Assembly (NCBI GenBank): GCA_035943635.1
Contig: DASZBX010000114.1
Location: forward strand, 1-54,278
Direction of reading: 5' to 3'
From: DASZBX01 sp035943635
GTDB lineage: Bacteria > Actinomycetota > Actinomycetes > Streptomycetales > Catenulisporaceae
Length of the DNA: 54,278 bases
Below the pieces are notes generated by a model that was not told the DNA's origin, made no database searches, and was given only the letters and a program-made list of their open reading frames with translations. The position numbers were made by a program, and so were the translations under genes. Shown here one piece after another: positions 35,372-44,911 of this stretch. Every line of letters starts with the position of its first letter. Position 1 is the stretch's first letter.

Positions 35372-36676
35372 TTACCGCCTGGCCGCAGCAATTCTCAGGC
35401 GTGGCAGCGCGGACACGACCATGGTCCCGGCCGTCGCAAGAAACGTCACAACAGGCCCGGCGGCCTGCAGAACCAGGGCGCCACCGGCGGCGCCAAGGCC
35501 CGTGCCGCTGTCGAACGCCAGGTTCCAGGCGACGCTCGCGGTCGGGGTGTCGGTCTGGTCGAGCATGGCCATCAGGGTGGCGTTCTGCAGCGCACCGAAT
35601 CCGGCGCCGAACAGCGCCATGCCGGCCAGCAACAGGACCGGGTCCTGCGGGTACGCGCAGCTGGACAGTCCGAGGGCGGCCAGCGTGGCGGCGGGGCGCA
35701 GGAGCCGGCGGGTGTCGTGGTGGTCGGCCCAGGTGCCGGTGACCCAGCGGGCGGTCGTCGCGGTGGTCTGCTGGACGAGGAACGCCGCCGGGACGGCCCA
35801 GGCCGGGTGGGGTGGGGCGGCGAGCGGGAGGAAGGTGAAGGCGACGCCGTACCCGACGGTGCTGGCCAGTTCGATCGTGAACAGCCTGCGCAGCGCGGGG
35901 TCGGCCAGGGCCGCCGGGAGCCGGCCGCGACGGTCCGGGCCGTGGCCGCGTCGCTGCGCGCCCGCTCGTGGCCGGTGCGCGGGGCGCGGCGGGCGCGGCA
36001 GCCGGATCGTGTGCGCGCCGACCAGCAGGATCAGGGGAGCGACGGTGGCGACGGCGAACACGGTCGGGTACCCGGCCCTCGGGACGAGCCAGGTGCCCGC
36101 GGGGGTGCCGAGGATTCCGGCGGCGCCGGTGATCGCTGCGTACCGGCCCAGGTTGCGGCCTCGGCCGGCCCGGGGTGAGGGCAGGTCCAGGATGGTCGCG
36201 ACGCCCGCGACGACGAAGATCCCGAAGCCCGCGCCGCGCAGCAGCGAGGACAGGTCGATCACGGCGAGCCGGTCGGACAGCAGCGGCAGGATCGTCGGCG
36301 GGCCGAGCAGGATCACTCCGGTCAGGAGCGCGGCGCGGTGTCCGGCTGTCGTCAGCATGCGGGCGGCGGCGGGTTGGACGAGCACGGTCGCCAGGATGAA
36401 CACGGCGGTGGCCAGTCCGGCGCCGAGTTCTCCGGCGCCGCCGTGGGCCGCGTACTCGGGGACGATCGGGAACACCAGGGAGAAGCCGAGGAACGCGCCG
36501 AACGCGCCGATCAGCACGACGGTCACCGGCGCTCTCGAACCGGCCCGGCCCGGGCCCAGGGCCTGGCCGGGAACGCGGTCACCAGCACGACCGGCGCCGG
36601 CGCCGACACCCGTGCCGGAGCCGGAGCCGCCGGTTCCAGCCACGTCGCGGTCCGGCGTCGCCGAATACGTTTCCAT
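35372..36676 (-). CDS. MFS transporter
   Basis: 434 residues. A Gly/Ala-rich cytoplasmic tail (1-48) is followed by 12 hydrophobic segments starting VTVVLIGAFGAFLGFSLVFPIVPEY, with a basic central loop (about residues 228-258). The first-helix Pro/Tyr motif and the alternating small-residue helices fit the major facilitator superfamily (drug or sugar efflux type). It is divergent from pepN with about 200 bp between. Substrate unknown. Confidence 0.85.
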   Translation of the reverse strand: METYSATPDRDVAGTGGSGSGTGVGAGAGRAGDRVPGQALGPGRAGSRAPVTVVLIGAFGAFLGFSLVFPIVPEYAAHGGAGELGAGLATAVFILATVLVQPAAARMLTTAGHRAALLTGVILLGPPTILPLLSDRLAVIDLSSLLRGAGFGIFVVAGVATILDLPSPRAGRGRNLGRYAAITGAAGILGTPAGTWLVPRAGYPTVFAVATVAPLILLVGAHTIRLPRPPRPAHRPRAGAQRRGHGPDRRGRLPAALADPALRRLFTIELASTVGYGVAFTFLPLAAPPHPAWAVPAAFLVQQTTATTARWVTGTWADHHDTRRLLRPAATLAALGLSSCAYPQDPVLLLAGMALFGAGFGALQNATLMAMLDQTDTPTASVAWNLAFDSGTGLGAAGGALVLQAAGPVVTFLATAGTMVVSALPRLRIAAARR

Positions 36677-36876
36677 AGGGTCCAGGAAACCGCATCCAGG
36701 GTCCGGCGACGCAGCCGCCCTCCCCTACCGCCGCACTACCGACGCGGCAACCCCGCCCCGCCCCGCCCGCCCTCCTGAAATCGGCCGCCGCAGAACCGGC
36801 TGCCGGATCTATGCTCGCTGCATCCTGAGTCAGTCTTTCGCCCGACCCCAGTGGCGCCCACAAGGAGGCCCTTCTC

Positions 36877-39435
36877 ATGCCCGTAGCGGAGATCTCGCGT
36901 ACGCAGACCCGAGCGCGCGCCCGGCTCGTGACGGTCCAGTCCTACGACGTGGACCTGGACCTGTCGCGCGGTGAGGCCGGGTTCGGTTCGGCCACGACGA
37001 TCCGGTTCACCAGCGCCGAAGCCGGCGCGGACACGTACCTGGACCTGGAGGCCGAACCGGGCCAGGTCGAACAGGTCCTGCTCAACGGCGTCGCGCTCGA
37101 CCCGGCCGTGCAGTACGCCGACGGGCGGATCGCGCTGCCGGGGCTGCCGGCCGGGCCCAACACGGTGCGGGTGGTGGCGTCCTTGTCGTTCCGCGTGGAC
37201 GGGGCCGGGTTTCACCGGTCGGTCGATCCGCTGGACGGGAAGGTGTACGCGTACACGAAGTTCGAGCCGGACAACGCCCGCCGGGTGTTCGCGTGTTTCG
37301 AACAGCCGGACCTCAAGGCCCCGTTCTCGATCAGCGTGACCGCGCCGGCGCACTGGACGGTCCTGTCCACCCAGCCGACCCCGGAGCCGGCCGCCCTGGA
37401 CGGGGGGCTGGCGCGGTGGGAGTTCGAGCCGACCCCGCCGCTGCCGACGTACCTGGCGCACGTGACCGCGGGCGAGTACGTCCTGGTGCGCTCCTCGCAC
37501 ACCACCGCGCGCGGGCAGGTGATCCCGATGGCGGTGGCCGGGCGGGCCTCGCTGGGCGAGTTCCTCGACGCCGACGGCATGTTCGAGGTCACGGCCGCGG
37601 GCCTGGACTACTTCACCGGCCTGTTCGACCTGGACTACCCGTTCGCCAAGTACGACCAGGTGTTCGTGCCCGGGTTCCCGTCCGGGGCGATGGAGCACCC
37701 GGGGGCGGTGAGCATCTCCGAGGACATGGTGTTCCGGTCCCGGGTGACCGAGAACATGTACGAGCTGCGCGCGGTCGTGGTCCTGCACGAGATGGCGCAC
37801 ATGTGGTTCGGCAACTACGTCACCATGCAGTGGTGGGATGACCTGTGGCTCAACGAGTCGTTCGCGGAGTTCGCCGGGACCGAGGCGACCGCGCGGGTGA
37901 CCCGGTACACCGGGGCGTGGACCACGTTCGCCAACGCCCGCAAGGGCTGGGGGTACTCCCAGGACCAGTTGCCGAGCACGCACCCGGTGGCTGCGGACGT
38001 GGAGACGGTCACCGAGGCGATGGCGAACTTCGACGGGATCAGCTACGCCAAGGGCGCCTCGGTGCTCAAGCAGCTGATCGCGTACCTGGGGCAGGAGGTG
38101 TTCTTCGCCGGGATCCGGGCGTACTTCGCCGAGCACGCCTGGGGCAACGCCACCCTCGCCCAGTTCCTCCAGACGCTGGAGGCGGCGAGCGGCCGGGATC
38201 TGGGCGGGTGGGCGCGGGTGTGGTTGCAGACCGCGGGCCCCAACACCCTGCGGGCCCGGTTCGAGACCGACGACGCCGGCCGGTTCTCCTCGTTCGCGGT
38301 CGCCCAGGAGGCGCCGGCGCAGTTCCCGACGCTGCGCCCGCACCACATCGCGATCGGCCTGTACGCGCGCCAGGGCGGGCAGCTGGTCCGGGTGCACCGG
38401 ACCGAGGTGGACGTGGACGGTGACCTGACCGAGATCCCGCAGCTGGTCGGGGTGGCGCAACCGGATCTGGTGCTGCTCAACGACGACGACCTCGGGTACA
38501 CCCTGGTGCGGTTCGACGAACGGTCCCAGGCGACGCTGGCCGACGCGGTCGGGCAGTTCCAGGACTCCCTGGCCCGGTCGGTGTGCATGACCGCGGCCAC
38601 GACGATGGCCGAGCAGGGCGAGATGTCGGTGCCCACGTTCGTCCGGCTGGTGGGTGCGGCGATGGAGACGGAGGCGTCGGTGCCGGTGGTGCAGAGCCTG
38701 CACCAGTCCGTCCTCGTCAACGTTCTGTTGTTCCTGGCGGATCCGGCGTGGGCGCACGAGGGCCAGTCGCTGCTGGCGCAGGCCGCGGTGCGGTTGCTGC
38801 ACGCGGCCGAACCCGGCGGGGACCAGCAGCTGGTGTGGGCGCAGCTGCTGGCGCGCTCGGCGGTCGACGACGCGCAGCTGGACCTGGTCGGGGCGCTGCT
38901 GGACGGGTCGACCGTGCTTCAGGGCCTGGTCGTGGACGCCGAACTGCGGTGGGCGCTGTTGCGGCGCCTTGCGGCCGGCGGGCGGGCCGGGGACGAGCAG
39001 ATCGACGCGGAGCTGGTGCGCGACGGGTCGGAGGCCGGGATCCGGCACGCCCACGCCTGCCGGGCCGCGGTCCCGGACGCCGCGCACAAGGAGGCCGCGT
39101 GGGAGTTGCTGACCGGGCAGGTGTCCCCGGACGTGCAGACTCTGGTGGAGGTCGCGCTCACGTTCCGCCGCCCGGACCGGCCCGAGCTGATCGTGCCGTA
39201 CACGGACCGGTTCTTCCAGGTGCTGGCCGAACTGTGGGACCGGCGGGCCGGGTTCGCCCAGATGCTGACGGTGATGCTGATGTTCCCGACCGTGGACGCC
39301 GGGCCGGGCCTGCTGGCGAAGGCGGACGCGTTCCTGGACGCGCACAAGGACGCGGACCCGGCGCTGATCCGGGCCGTGGTCGAGGGCCGGGACTCGGTGG
39401 TGCGCGCGATCCGCTCCCGGGAACTGGCCGCGTGA
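36877..39435 (+). CDS. pepN: aminopeptidase N, M1 family
   Basis: 852 residues from ATG 36877, with AAGGAGG 8 nt upstream. The N-terminal beta-domain precedes the exopeptidase motif GAMEH (270-274, usually GAMEN). The zinc site is HEMAH (304-308) with the third ligand E327, 18 residues after the motif. The C-terminal ERAP1-like helical domain is complete. It removes N-terminal residues from peptides and is normally cytosolic. The Asn-to-His change in GAMEN is unusual. Confidence 0.92.
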   Translation: MPVAEISRTQTRARARLVTVQSYDVDLDLSRGEAGFGSATTIRFTSAEAGADTYLDLEAEPGQVEQVLLNGVALDPAVQYADGRIALPGLPAGPNTVRVVASLSFRVDGAGFHRSVDPLDGKVYAYTKFEPDNARRVFACFEQPDLKAPFSISVTAPAHWTVLSTQPTPEPAALDGGLARWEFEPTPPLPTYLAHVTAGEYVLVRSSHTTARGQVIPMAVAGRASLGEFLDADGMFEVTAAGLDYFTGLFDLDYPFAKYDQVFVPGFPSGAMEHPGAVSISEDMVFRSRVTENMYELRAVVVLHEMAHMWFGNYVTMQWWDDLWLNESFAEFAGTEATARVTRYTGAWTTFANARKGWGYSQDQLPSTHPVAADVETVTEAMANFDGISYAKGASVLKQLIAYLGQEVFFAGIRAYFAEHAWGNATLAQFLQTLEAASGRDLGGWARVWLQTAGPNTLRARFETDDAGRFSSFAVAQEAPAQFPTLRPHHIAIGLYARQGGQLVRVHRTEVDVDGDLTEIPQLVGVAQPDLVLLNDDDLGYTLVRFDERSQATLADAVGQFQDSLARSVCMTAATTMAEQGEMSVPTFVRLVGAAMETEASVPVVQSLHQSVLVNVLLFLADPAWAHEGQSLLAQAAVRLLHAAEPGGDQQLVWAQLLARSAVDDAQLDLVGALLDGSTVLQGLVVDAELRWALLRRLAAGGRAGDEQIDAELVRDGSEAGIRHAHACRAAVPDAAHKEAAWELLTGQVSPDVQTLVEVALTFRRPDRPELIVPYTDRFFQVLAELWDRRAGFAQMLTVMLMFPTVDAGPGLLAKADAFLDAHKDADPALIRAVVEGRDSVVRAIRSRELAA

Positions 39436-39538
39436 CGACGTAGCGACGTGGCGGTGTGGCGGTGTGGCGGGTACCACGGCCGGGCCGTGCAGCCGGGTGG
39501 CTGTGCGGCCCGGCGGGCGTTCTGCCAGGATGCGGACC

Positions 39539-40378
39539 ATGACGTCGATGTGGACGACGCACCTGATCTCGGTGGACGGTGACGTCGTGGTCAAACGGTT
39601 CCGGTCCTGGGCGCGCGGGGAGCACCGGCGCGAGTGGCAGGGCCTGACGCTGCTGGCCGCGTACGCGCCGGGCCTGGCCGCGGTCCCGGTGCGCGCGGAC
39701 CTGGACGCCCGCCCGCCGACGGTGGTGATGTCCCGGGTTCCCGGCGCCCCGCTCGGGCCCGGCCCGCTGGCCCCCGCCCAGGTGGACGCCCTGGCCGGCG
39801 CGGTGATCCGGATGCACCGCGCCGTACCGCCCGGGGTGCTGGCCGGGGCGTCGGAGGCCGGGTGGCCGCCGGGCACCGCGCTGGCCGGAGTGCGCCGGAT
39901 GGCCCGCGACGTCACCGCGCCGCAGGAGGACGCCCTGCTCGCCGGTGCGTACCGGGCCGTGGTGGCGTGGCTGGCGTGCGGGTGGTCGGATCGGGCGGCG
40001 GTGGCGCGGGTGCCGGTGGTGTTCGGCCACGGGGACGGGAACCCGGCGAACTTCCTGTGGGACGGCGGGCAGGTGCGGGTGGTGGATTTCGAGGATGCCG
40101 GGCGCAGCGACCGGGCGGTGGAGCTCGCGGAGTTCGTCGAGCATCTCGGGGTGTGGCTGACCGGGCAGGTCACGGCCGGCCCGTTCCTGGAGCGGTTCGA
40201 CCTCGGCCCCGGGGAGCGGGAGCGGACGCACGGGTTTCGCCGGTTGTTCGCCGCGTACTGGTTCCTGCGGCTGCTGGGCGCCGGCCCGGAGCAGGACGGG
40301 CGCAACCCGCCGGGGACGTTGCCGCGGCAGGCAGCCCGCGTGCTGGACCTGCTCGACTCGCCCGCCCCGCCGAGCTGA
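39539..40378 (+). CDS. aminoglycoside-phosphotransferase-like protein
   Basis: About 280 residues from ATG 39539 (AGGA upstream). The kinase catalytic loop FGHGDGNPANF and the DFG-like VVDFEDAG are present, as in APH/choline-kinase-like enzymes. The N-lobe contains VVVKRF with the Lys expected to contact ATP. Substrate unknown; many actinomycete members do not confer resistance. Confidence 0.85.
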   Translation: MTSMWTTHLISVDGDVVVKRFRSWARGEHRREWQGLTLLAAYAPGLAAVPVRADLDARPPTVVMSRVPGAPLGPGPLAPAQVDALAGAVIRMHRAVPPGVLAGASEAGWPPGTALAGVRRMARDVTAPQEDALLAGAYRAVVAWLACGWSDRAAVARVPVVFGHGDGNPANFLWDGGQVRVVDFEDAGRSDRAVELAEFVEHLGVWLTGQVTAGPFLERFDLGPGERERTHGFRRLFAAYWFLRLLGAGPEQDGRNPPGTLPRQAARVLDLLDSPAPPS

Positions 40379-40448
40379 CAGCACCCGGGCGACCGAGGCT
40401 TGGGCCTGACATTCCCATATCCGACACCTACGACGAGGAGAGGCGACA

Positions 40449-40814
40449 GTGGAGGCGGACAGCGCGAGGGCGGACCGGGACGCGGTCTTGTACCGGCATG
40501 CCATGATCGGTGCCAGCACGCTCTGGCAGGTCGAGGCAGCCGTCAGGCTCGTGTACCAGTCGGAGGATCTGTGGCGTTTCCTGGTCGACGGCGGCTTCGT
40601 CCGGCCGTGCGACCCCTTGTCTGACAGTTGGGAAATCCTGTACATGGAGGCGCTGGTGTCGGCAGGTGCCAGGGACAGCGGCGTGTCCGGGTCGGACCAG
40701 GTCGTGTTGGAGATCGCCGCGAGCCTGGTGGGCCAGTGCGACATCAAGCTGCGCCACGCCCTTCCGGCCCTTGGGGAACGGTCGGCGAAACTGGTCGCCG
40801 AGGCGATCATGTAG
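40449..40814 (+). CDS. small hypothetical protein
   Basis: 121 residues from GTG 40449, with GAGGAG upstream. Mostly helical, acidic N-terminus, no membrane segment, no motif recognised. It follows the kinase-like gene by 70 bp and could be co-transcribed. Confidence 0.55.
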   Translation: MEADSARADRDAVLYRHAMIGASTLWQVEAAVRLVYQSEDLWRFLVDGGFVRPCDPLSDSWEILYMEALVSAGARDSGVSGSDQVVLEIAASLVGQCDIKLRHALPALGERSAKLVAEAIM

Positions 40815-41068
40815 GCAAGTGGTTACCTGGACGGCGAGGCCGATCCGGTCGCGCATGACGGCCGCCATGGATCGAGCGGTCCGAATCGGTTGGAGTTCGA
40901 GCGGCGGGTCGTCTGCGACTACTGATCGCTCGGGGGCTGCCGGGTGGGGCCGGCGCCCGGCTGCGGCGGCCGCGCACCGCGCGAAAGGTCACGTGGGCGC
41001 AGTCGGCACCCGCGGTGCGGGCCGGGTTAATCTAAGGTGGGCGGGTCGTTGGATGAAGGGTGGCGCGG

Positions 41069-41746
41069 ATGCCGGAACCGATCGAGGTACTCAAGGCCGC
41101 CTATGGGGCGTTCGCCGACGTGGTCAGGGGGATGACGGACGAGGTGTCGTGGTTGCCGACGGACTGTGTCGGGTGGATGGTGCGTGATCTCGTCTTCCAC
41201 ACTCTCGCCGACGCCCAGCGCGCCCTGGTCGCCCTGCACACCCCGGCCGCACGAGCCGCGGACCGGGACGCGGTGTCGTACTGGACGGACTGGCAGCCGG
41301 ATCCGGCGGCTCTCGCGGCGGCGTCGGGCCGACGGTACGTACGGGTCGGGGCAAGCATGTTCGTGCACGTCGAACAGTTGCGGGAGCTGTACCTGGAGAC
41401 CGCGGGCGCTGTCGTGCACGCGGCGGCCGCCACACCCGGGGATCTGCTCGTCGCCACGCAGGGGCATGTGCTGACCGCCGGGGACCTGCTGCGCACGCTC
41501 GCCGTCGAGGTGACGATCCATCACCTGGACCTGGTCCGGTCCCTGCCCGGCGGCCAACCCGGCCCGTCCCGGCTCGGGCTCGGGCAGGTGCGGCGCACCC
41601 TCGACGGCCTGCTCGGCCGCCCCACACCAGTCACCGCCTGGGACGATGCGACCTACGCCCGCAAGGCCACCGGCCGGTCCGCCCTCACCGGCCAGGAACG
41701 GAACCTGCTCGGCGAGGACGCCGACCGCCTCCCCCTGTTCGCCTGA
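41069..41746 (+). CDS. DinB/maleylpyruvate-isomerase-like mycothiol protein
   Basis: 225 residues from ATG 41069; a GTG at 41060 is an alternative. The four-helix DinB fold carries His residues of the metal site: DLVFHTLADA near residue 45 and EVTIHHLDL near 150. This matches the mycothiol-dependent maleylpyruvate isomerase N-terminal domain family. Typical members use mycothiol, the actinomycete thiol, for isomerase or transferase reactions; the exact substrate is unknown. Confidence 0.8.
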   Translation: MPEPIEVLKAAYGAFADVVRGMTDEVSWLPTDCVGWMVRDLVFHTLADAQRALVALHTPAARAADRDAVSYWTDWQPDPAALAAASGRRYVRVGASMFVHVEQLRELYLETAGAVVHAAAATPGDLLVATQGHVLTAGDLLRTLAVEVTIHHLDLVRSLPGGQPGPSRLGLGQVRRTLDGLLGRPTPVTAWDDATYARKATGRSALTGQERNLLGEDADRLPLFA

Positions 41747-41779
41747 CCCCCGAGCCCTGATCCTCGCCCTACCCCCGGA

Positions 41780-42781
41780 TCAGCGCCGCTTCCCCGGCGT
41801 ACCCGCAGCCCCGGAACGTCCCCGACCCGACCGCGCTCCCCTGGCGCCATCCCCACGGCCACCACCACCGCCACCATCACTGCTCGCCGCAGCCGCCGCC
41901 GACTCAGCCCAGTGCCCGGGCCGGCTCAGCGTCGCGGGCAGCACAGTGGCCGCGTCCCCCTGGGCGGAGTCGACTTGGGCCTGGGTCAGAAACAGACTCC
42001 CACCGAGGTCCGCCGCGCCGAGCCGGGCGCCGTTGAGGGTCGCGCCGGTCAGGTCGGCGCCGGTCAGGTCCGCCCGTCGCAGGTCGGCGCCGATCATCAG
42101 GGCTCCGCGCAGGCTGGCGGCGCGCAGGTCCGCTCCGGCGAGCCGGGCCCCGATCAGGTCGGCCCCGCGGTGGTCGGCGCGCGGCCCGCGCACCGCGGCC
42201 CGCGCCAGGTCCCCGGCCCGGACCAACAGGGCATTGACATCATCGCGGTGCGCGGCGACGTCCAGCGCCTGCAACTGCGCGGGGGTGGACTCGGTGAGCT
42301 GCTCGGTCCGGGCCAGGGCGGTGCGCAGCTGCTCGCGGACGGGCCCGGAGGTCGGCAGGGCGAGGGCCTCGGTCAGGTACCAGCGCAGTTCGTTCAGGGC
42401 GCGCACCGTGGGGAACACGTCGAACATCTGCGCCGCGGTCTCGGGGTCGGTGCGCCAGTCGCGGCCGCCGAAGGTGACCTGGGAGACGTGCTGGCCCGCG
42501 CCGAAACAGTCGTAGGTGGCGCACCCGCCGAACCCGGACGTGCGCAGCCGGGCGTGGATACCGCAGCGGTTGTCCGCGTGCAGGTTGCGGCACGGTGTCC
42601 CGGCGGGTTTGGTCAGCGCGAAGTCCGCCGACGCGGTCAGCCACAGGGCGACGCAGCACAACGCGAAACAGTTCTCACAGTCCGCCCGCAGCGCCCGGTC
42701 CGCCGCGCCCGGCGCCGCGTCGGCCTGCTCGCCGGGGTGGTCGGGTCCGCCGGGGGCGTCGTCGTGGGTGCCGGTCGGCAT
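41780..42781 (-). CDS. pentapeptide-repeat protein with Cys-rich N-terminal domain
   Basis: 333 residues from ATG 42781. The N-terminal part is Cys-rich: DCENCFALCCVAL, TPCRNLHADNRCGIH and GGCATYDCFG, resembling YkgJ-like metal-binding domains. The C-terminal part (about residues 205-265) has pentapeptide repeats A(D/N)L-x-x such as GADLIGARLAGADLR and RADLTGADLTGATL, which form a right-handed beta-helix. The last 45 residues are Gly/Arg-rich. Function unknown; some pentapeptide proteins bind gyrase or membranes. Confidence 0.8.
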   Translation of the reverse strand: MPTGTHDDAPGGPDHPGEQADAAPGAADRALRADCENCFALCCVALWLTASADFALTKPAGTPCRNLHADNRCGIHARLRTSGFGGCATYDCFGAGQHVSQVTFGGRDWRTDPETAAQMFDVFPTVRALNELRWYLTEALALPTSGPVREQLRTALARTEQLTESTPAQLQALDVAAHRDDVNALLVRAGDLARAAVRGPRADHRGADLIGARLAGADLRAASLRGALMIGADLRRADLTGADLTGATLNGARLGAADLGGSLFLTQAQVDSAQGDAATVLPATLSRPGHWAESAAAAASSDGGGGGGRGDGARGARSGRGRSGAAGTPGKRR

Positions 42782-42898
42782 GGGCCTTGGTCTCCTGTGC
42801 GGGCCGGTACGGTGCCGTGGCGCGTACGTGATCAGTTCGCGTCTCACCCTAGCCGACCACGGCGCGCCGGCGCCGGGATTATTTGCCGCGGGCGGGTC

Positions 42899-43573
42899 TT
42901 ACCGGGGTTCGGCCGGGGTGCCCAGGATGCCGTTGATCAGCACGTTCAACGCCCACGTGTCCCGGTCCCCGCCGGAGAGCAGGGCCGGGCGCAGGGACGT
43001 GATCATCGGGTAGCGGTCGGCGGGCAGGGCGGCGAAGCGCCGGTCGGCCTCGGCGGTGTGGGCGGCCTCGTCGCAGCCCTTGGCGTTGTACGCGCTCTGT
43101 TCCGCGGCGGCGGCGATCACGTGCAGGTACAGCAGGTCCACGGCCCACGCCGCGGTCGCCTCGTCCAGGCCGCCTTCGGTGAGCAGGGCGAGCATGCGGT
43201 CCAGGACCAGCAGGGTGTTCAGGCCCGTGGGGATGGATCCGAGGGCGGCCAGGGCCAGGCCCTCGTGCCGGCTGACCGCCTCCACGGTCGCGGCCGCCAG
43301 GGCGCGCAGCCGGTCGCGCCACGGCCCGGGCGGCGGCGGGGGGACCCGGCCCACGGCCTCGTCGAGCATGGCGGCCATCAGGTCGTCGCGGCCCTGGACG
43401 TAGACGTACAGGGACGCCGGGCCGGTGTCCAGTTCCCGGGCGACCTGGCGCATGGTCAGGGCGTCGAGTCCGTCGCGGCCCAGGATCCGCAGGCCGGCGG
43501 CCACGATCGCCTCGCGGCTGAGCGGGTCCTTTGCCGGGCGGCCCCGGCGGCTGGTCGGGGCGGGGGTAGGCAT
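42899..43573 (-). CDS. TetR-family regulator
   Basis: 224 residues from ATG 43573. HTH: IVAAGLRILGRDGLDALTMRQVARELDTGPASLYVYV, a standard TetR N-terminus. The C-terminal domain has a His/Glu-containing ligand pocket typical of TetR_C. It is divergent from the NmrA-like reductase at 43923 and probably controls it. Confidence 0.88.
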   Translation of the reverse strand: MPTPAPTSRRGRPAKDPLSREAIVAAGLRILGRDGLDALTMRQVARELDTGPASLYVYVQGRDDLMAAMLDEAVGRVPPPPPGPWRDRLRALAAATVEAVSRHEGLALAALGSIPTGLNTLLVLDRMLALLTEGGLDEATAAWAVDLLYLHVIAAAAEQSAYNAKGCDEAAHTAEADRRFAALPADRYPMITSLRPALLSGGDRDTWALNVLINGILGTPAEPR

Positions 43574-43922
43574 AGCGCAGAGCGTACCGGGGGCCGGTAC
43601 TGGTCGTTTGACACGCACCGCGCCCGGTCCGTACCGTGGCCACGAACGCCGTTCGTCACGATCGGCGATCGCCCACGGGACCGCGACCGCCACCCGGCCG
43701 CACCGCATCAGCCGCCCCACCAGCGCCTCCCTGCCCGGCAACCGACGCCGCCAGATACCGCCACCGCCCACTATGCCCATCCCCCTGCCGCGGCCACCGC
43801 GGCCCGCCCGCGCACGTCCCGCAGCTCCCGTACATCTCGCACTCCCCCTGGCCCCGTGCCCGGCTCCCCATCACGCACCACCCCGACGCACCACCCCGAC
43901 GCAGCAGCACCTGGAGCATCTC

Positions 43923-44759
43923 ATGATCCTGATCACCGGCGGCCGCGGCGCGGTCGCCACCGCCCTGACCGCCCTCCTGCTCGAGCGGGGCCTGCCCGTC
44001 CGGGTCGGGTCCGCCGACCCGTCCGCCCTCACCCTGCCCGACGGCGTCCCCGGGGTCGCACTGAACCTGGCCGACCCGACCACCTTCCCGGCCGCGCTCG
44101 ACGGCGTGACCTCGGTGTTCCTCTACGCCCGGGCCGAGGGCGCGGACGCGTTCGCCCACGCCGCGCACGCCGCCGGGGTCGAGCACATCGTGCTGCTGTC
44201 CTCCGCGTCCGTCCTGGTCGACGACCCGCAGGACAACCCCCTGGCCACCGCGCACCTGACCGTGGAGCAGGCCCTGCTGGCCGGCCCGGTCCCGGTCACG
44301 ATCCTGCGGCCCGGCGCGTTCGCCGCCAACGCCGGCGGATGGGCGCGGGCGATCAAGGCCGGGCAGCCGGTGGACCTGCCGTACCCGGACGCCTACACCG
44401 AACCGGTGCACGACCTGGACCTCGCCGAATCCGCGCTCGCCGCCCTGACCGACCCGGCCCACCGCGGCGGCGCGTTCGACCTGTCCGGCCCGGCCTCGAT
44501 CACCCTGGCCGAGCAGGTCGACCTGCTCGGCCGCGAACTGGGCCGGCCGACGGCTTTCCGGACGATCACCGCCGAGCAGTGGAAGGCCCAGATGGCCCGG
44601 TACATGCCCGGCGGCTACGCCGACGCACTGCTGGAGCTGTGGCGCACGGCGGTCGGCAACCCGGGCGAACCGGCCGACGGCGTCGCGCACCTGACCGGGC
44701 ACCCGGCCCGCGGATTCGCCCAATGGGCCGCAGACCACCGCGCCGACTTCGAAAACTGA
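43923..44759 (+). CDS. NmrA-like NAD(P)-binding protein
   Basis: 278 residues from ATG 43923, with GGAG upstream. The Rossmann motif is MILITGGRGAVATAL, followed by LSSAS and a PGAFAAN stretch typical of atypical short-chain dehydrogenases and NmrA-like regulators. The upstream frame to 43425 is shadow. It is divergent from a TetR gene, a common pairing in quinone-oxidoreductase or redox-sensing circuits. Substrate unknown. Confidence 0.85.
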   Translation: MILITGGRGAVATALTALLLERGLPVRVGSADPSALTLPDGVPGVALNLADPTTFPAALDGVTSVFLYARAEGADAFAHAAHAAGVEHIVLLSSASVLVDDPQDNPLATAHLTVEQALLAGPVPVTILRPGAFAANAGGWARAIKAGQPVDLPYPDAYTEPVHDLDLAESALAALTDPAHRGGAFDLSGPASITLAEQVDLLGRELGRPTAFRTITAEQWKAQMARYMPGGYADALLELWRTAVGNPGEPADGVAHLTGHPARGFAQWAADHRADFEN

Positions 44760-44911
44760 CCAGAACACCGCACCGACACCCCGGCGCGCCCGCGGATCCC
44801 GGCGCCTGTGGAACAATCCTCACACAGTCCCCGGGTCATCCGGGCTGCGCCCCCACCGGTCCGACCAGCGCGTCCGCCCACCGGCGCCGCCGCTCAGCGA
44901 AGAGGTTCCTC

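Noticed and set aside
36736..40305. 1189-codon minus-strand open frame
   Set aside because: It is the antisense of pepN and of the kinase-like gene, a high-GC artefact.
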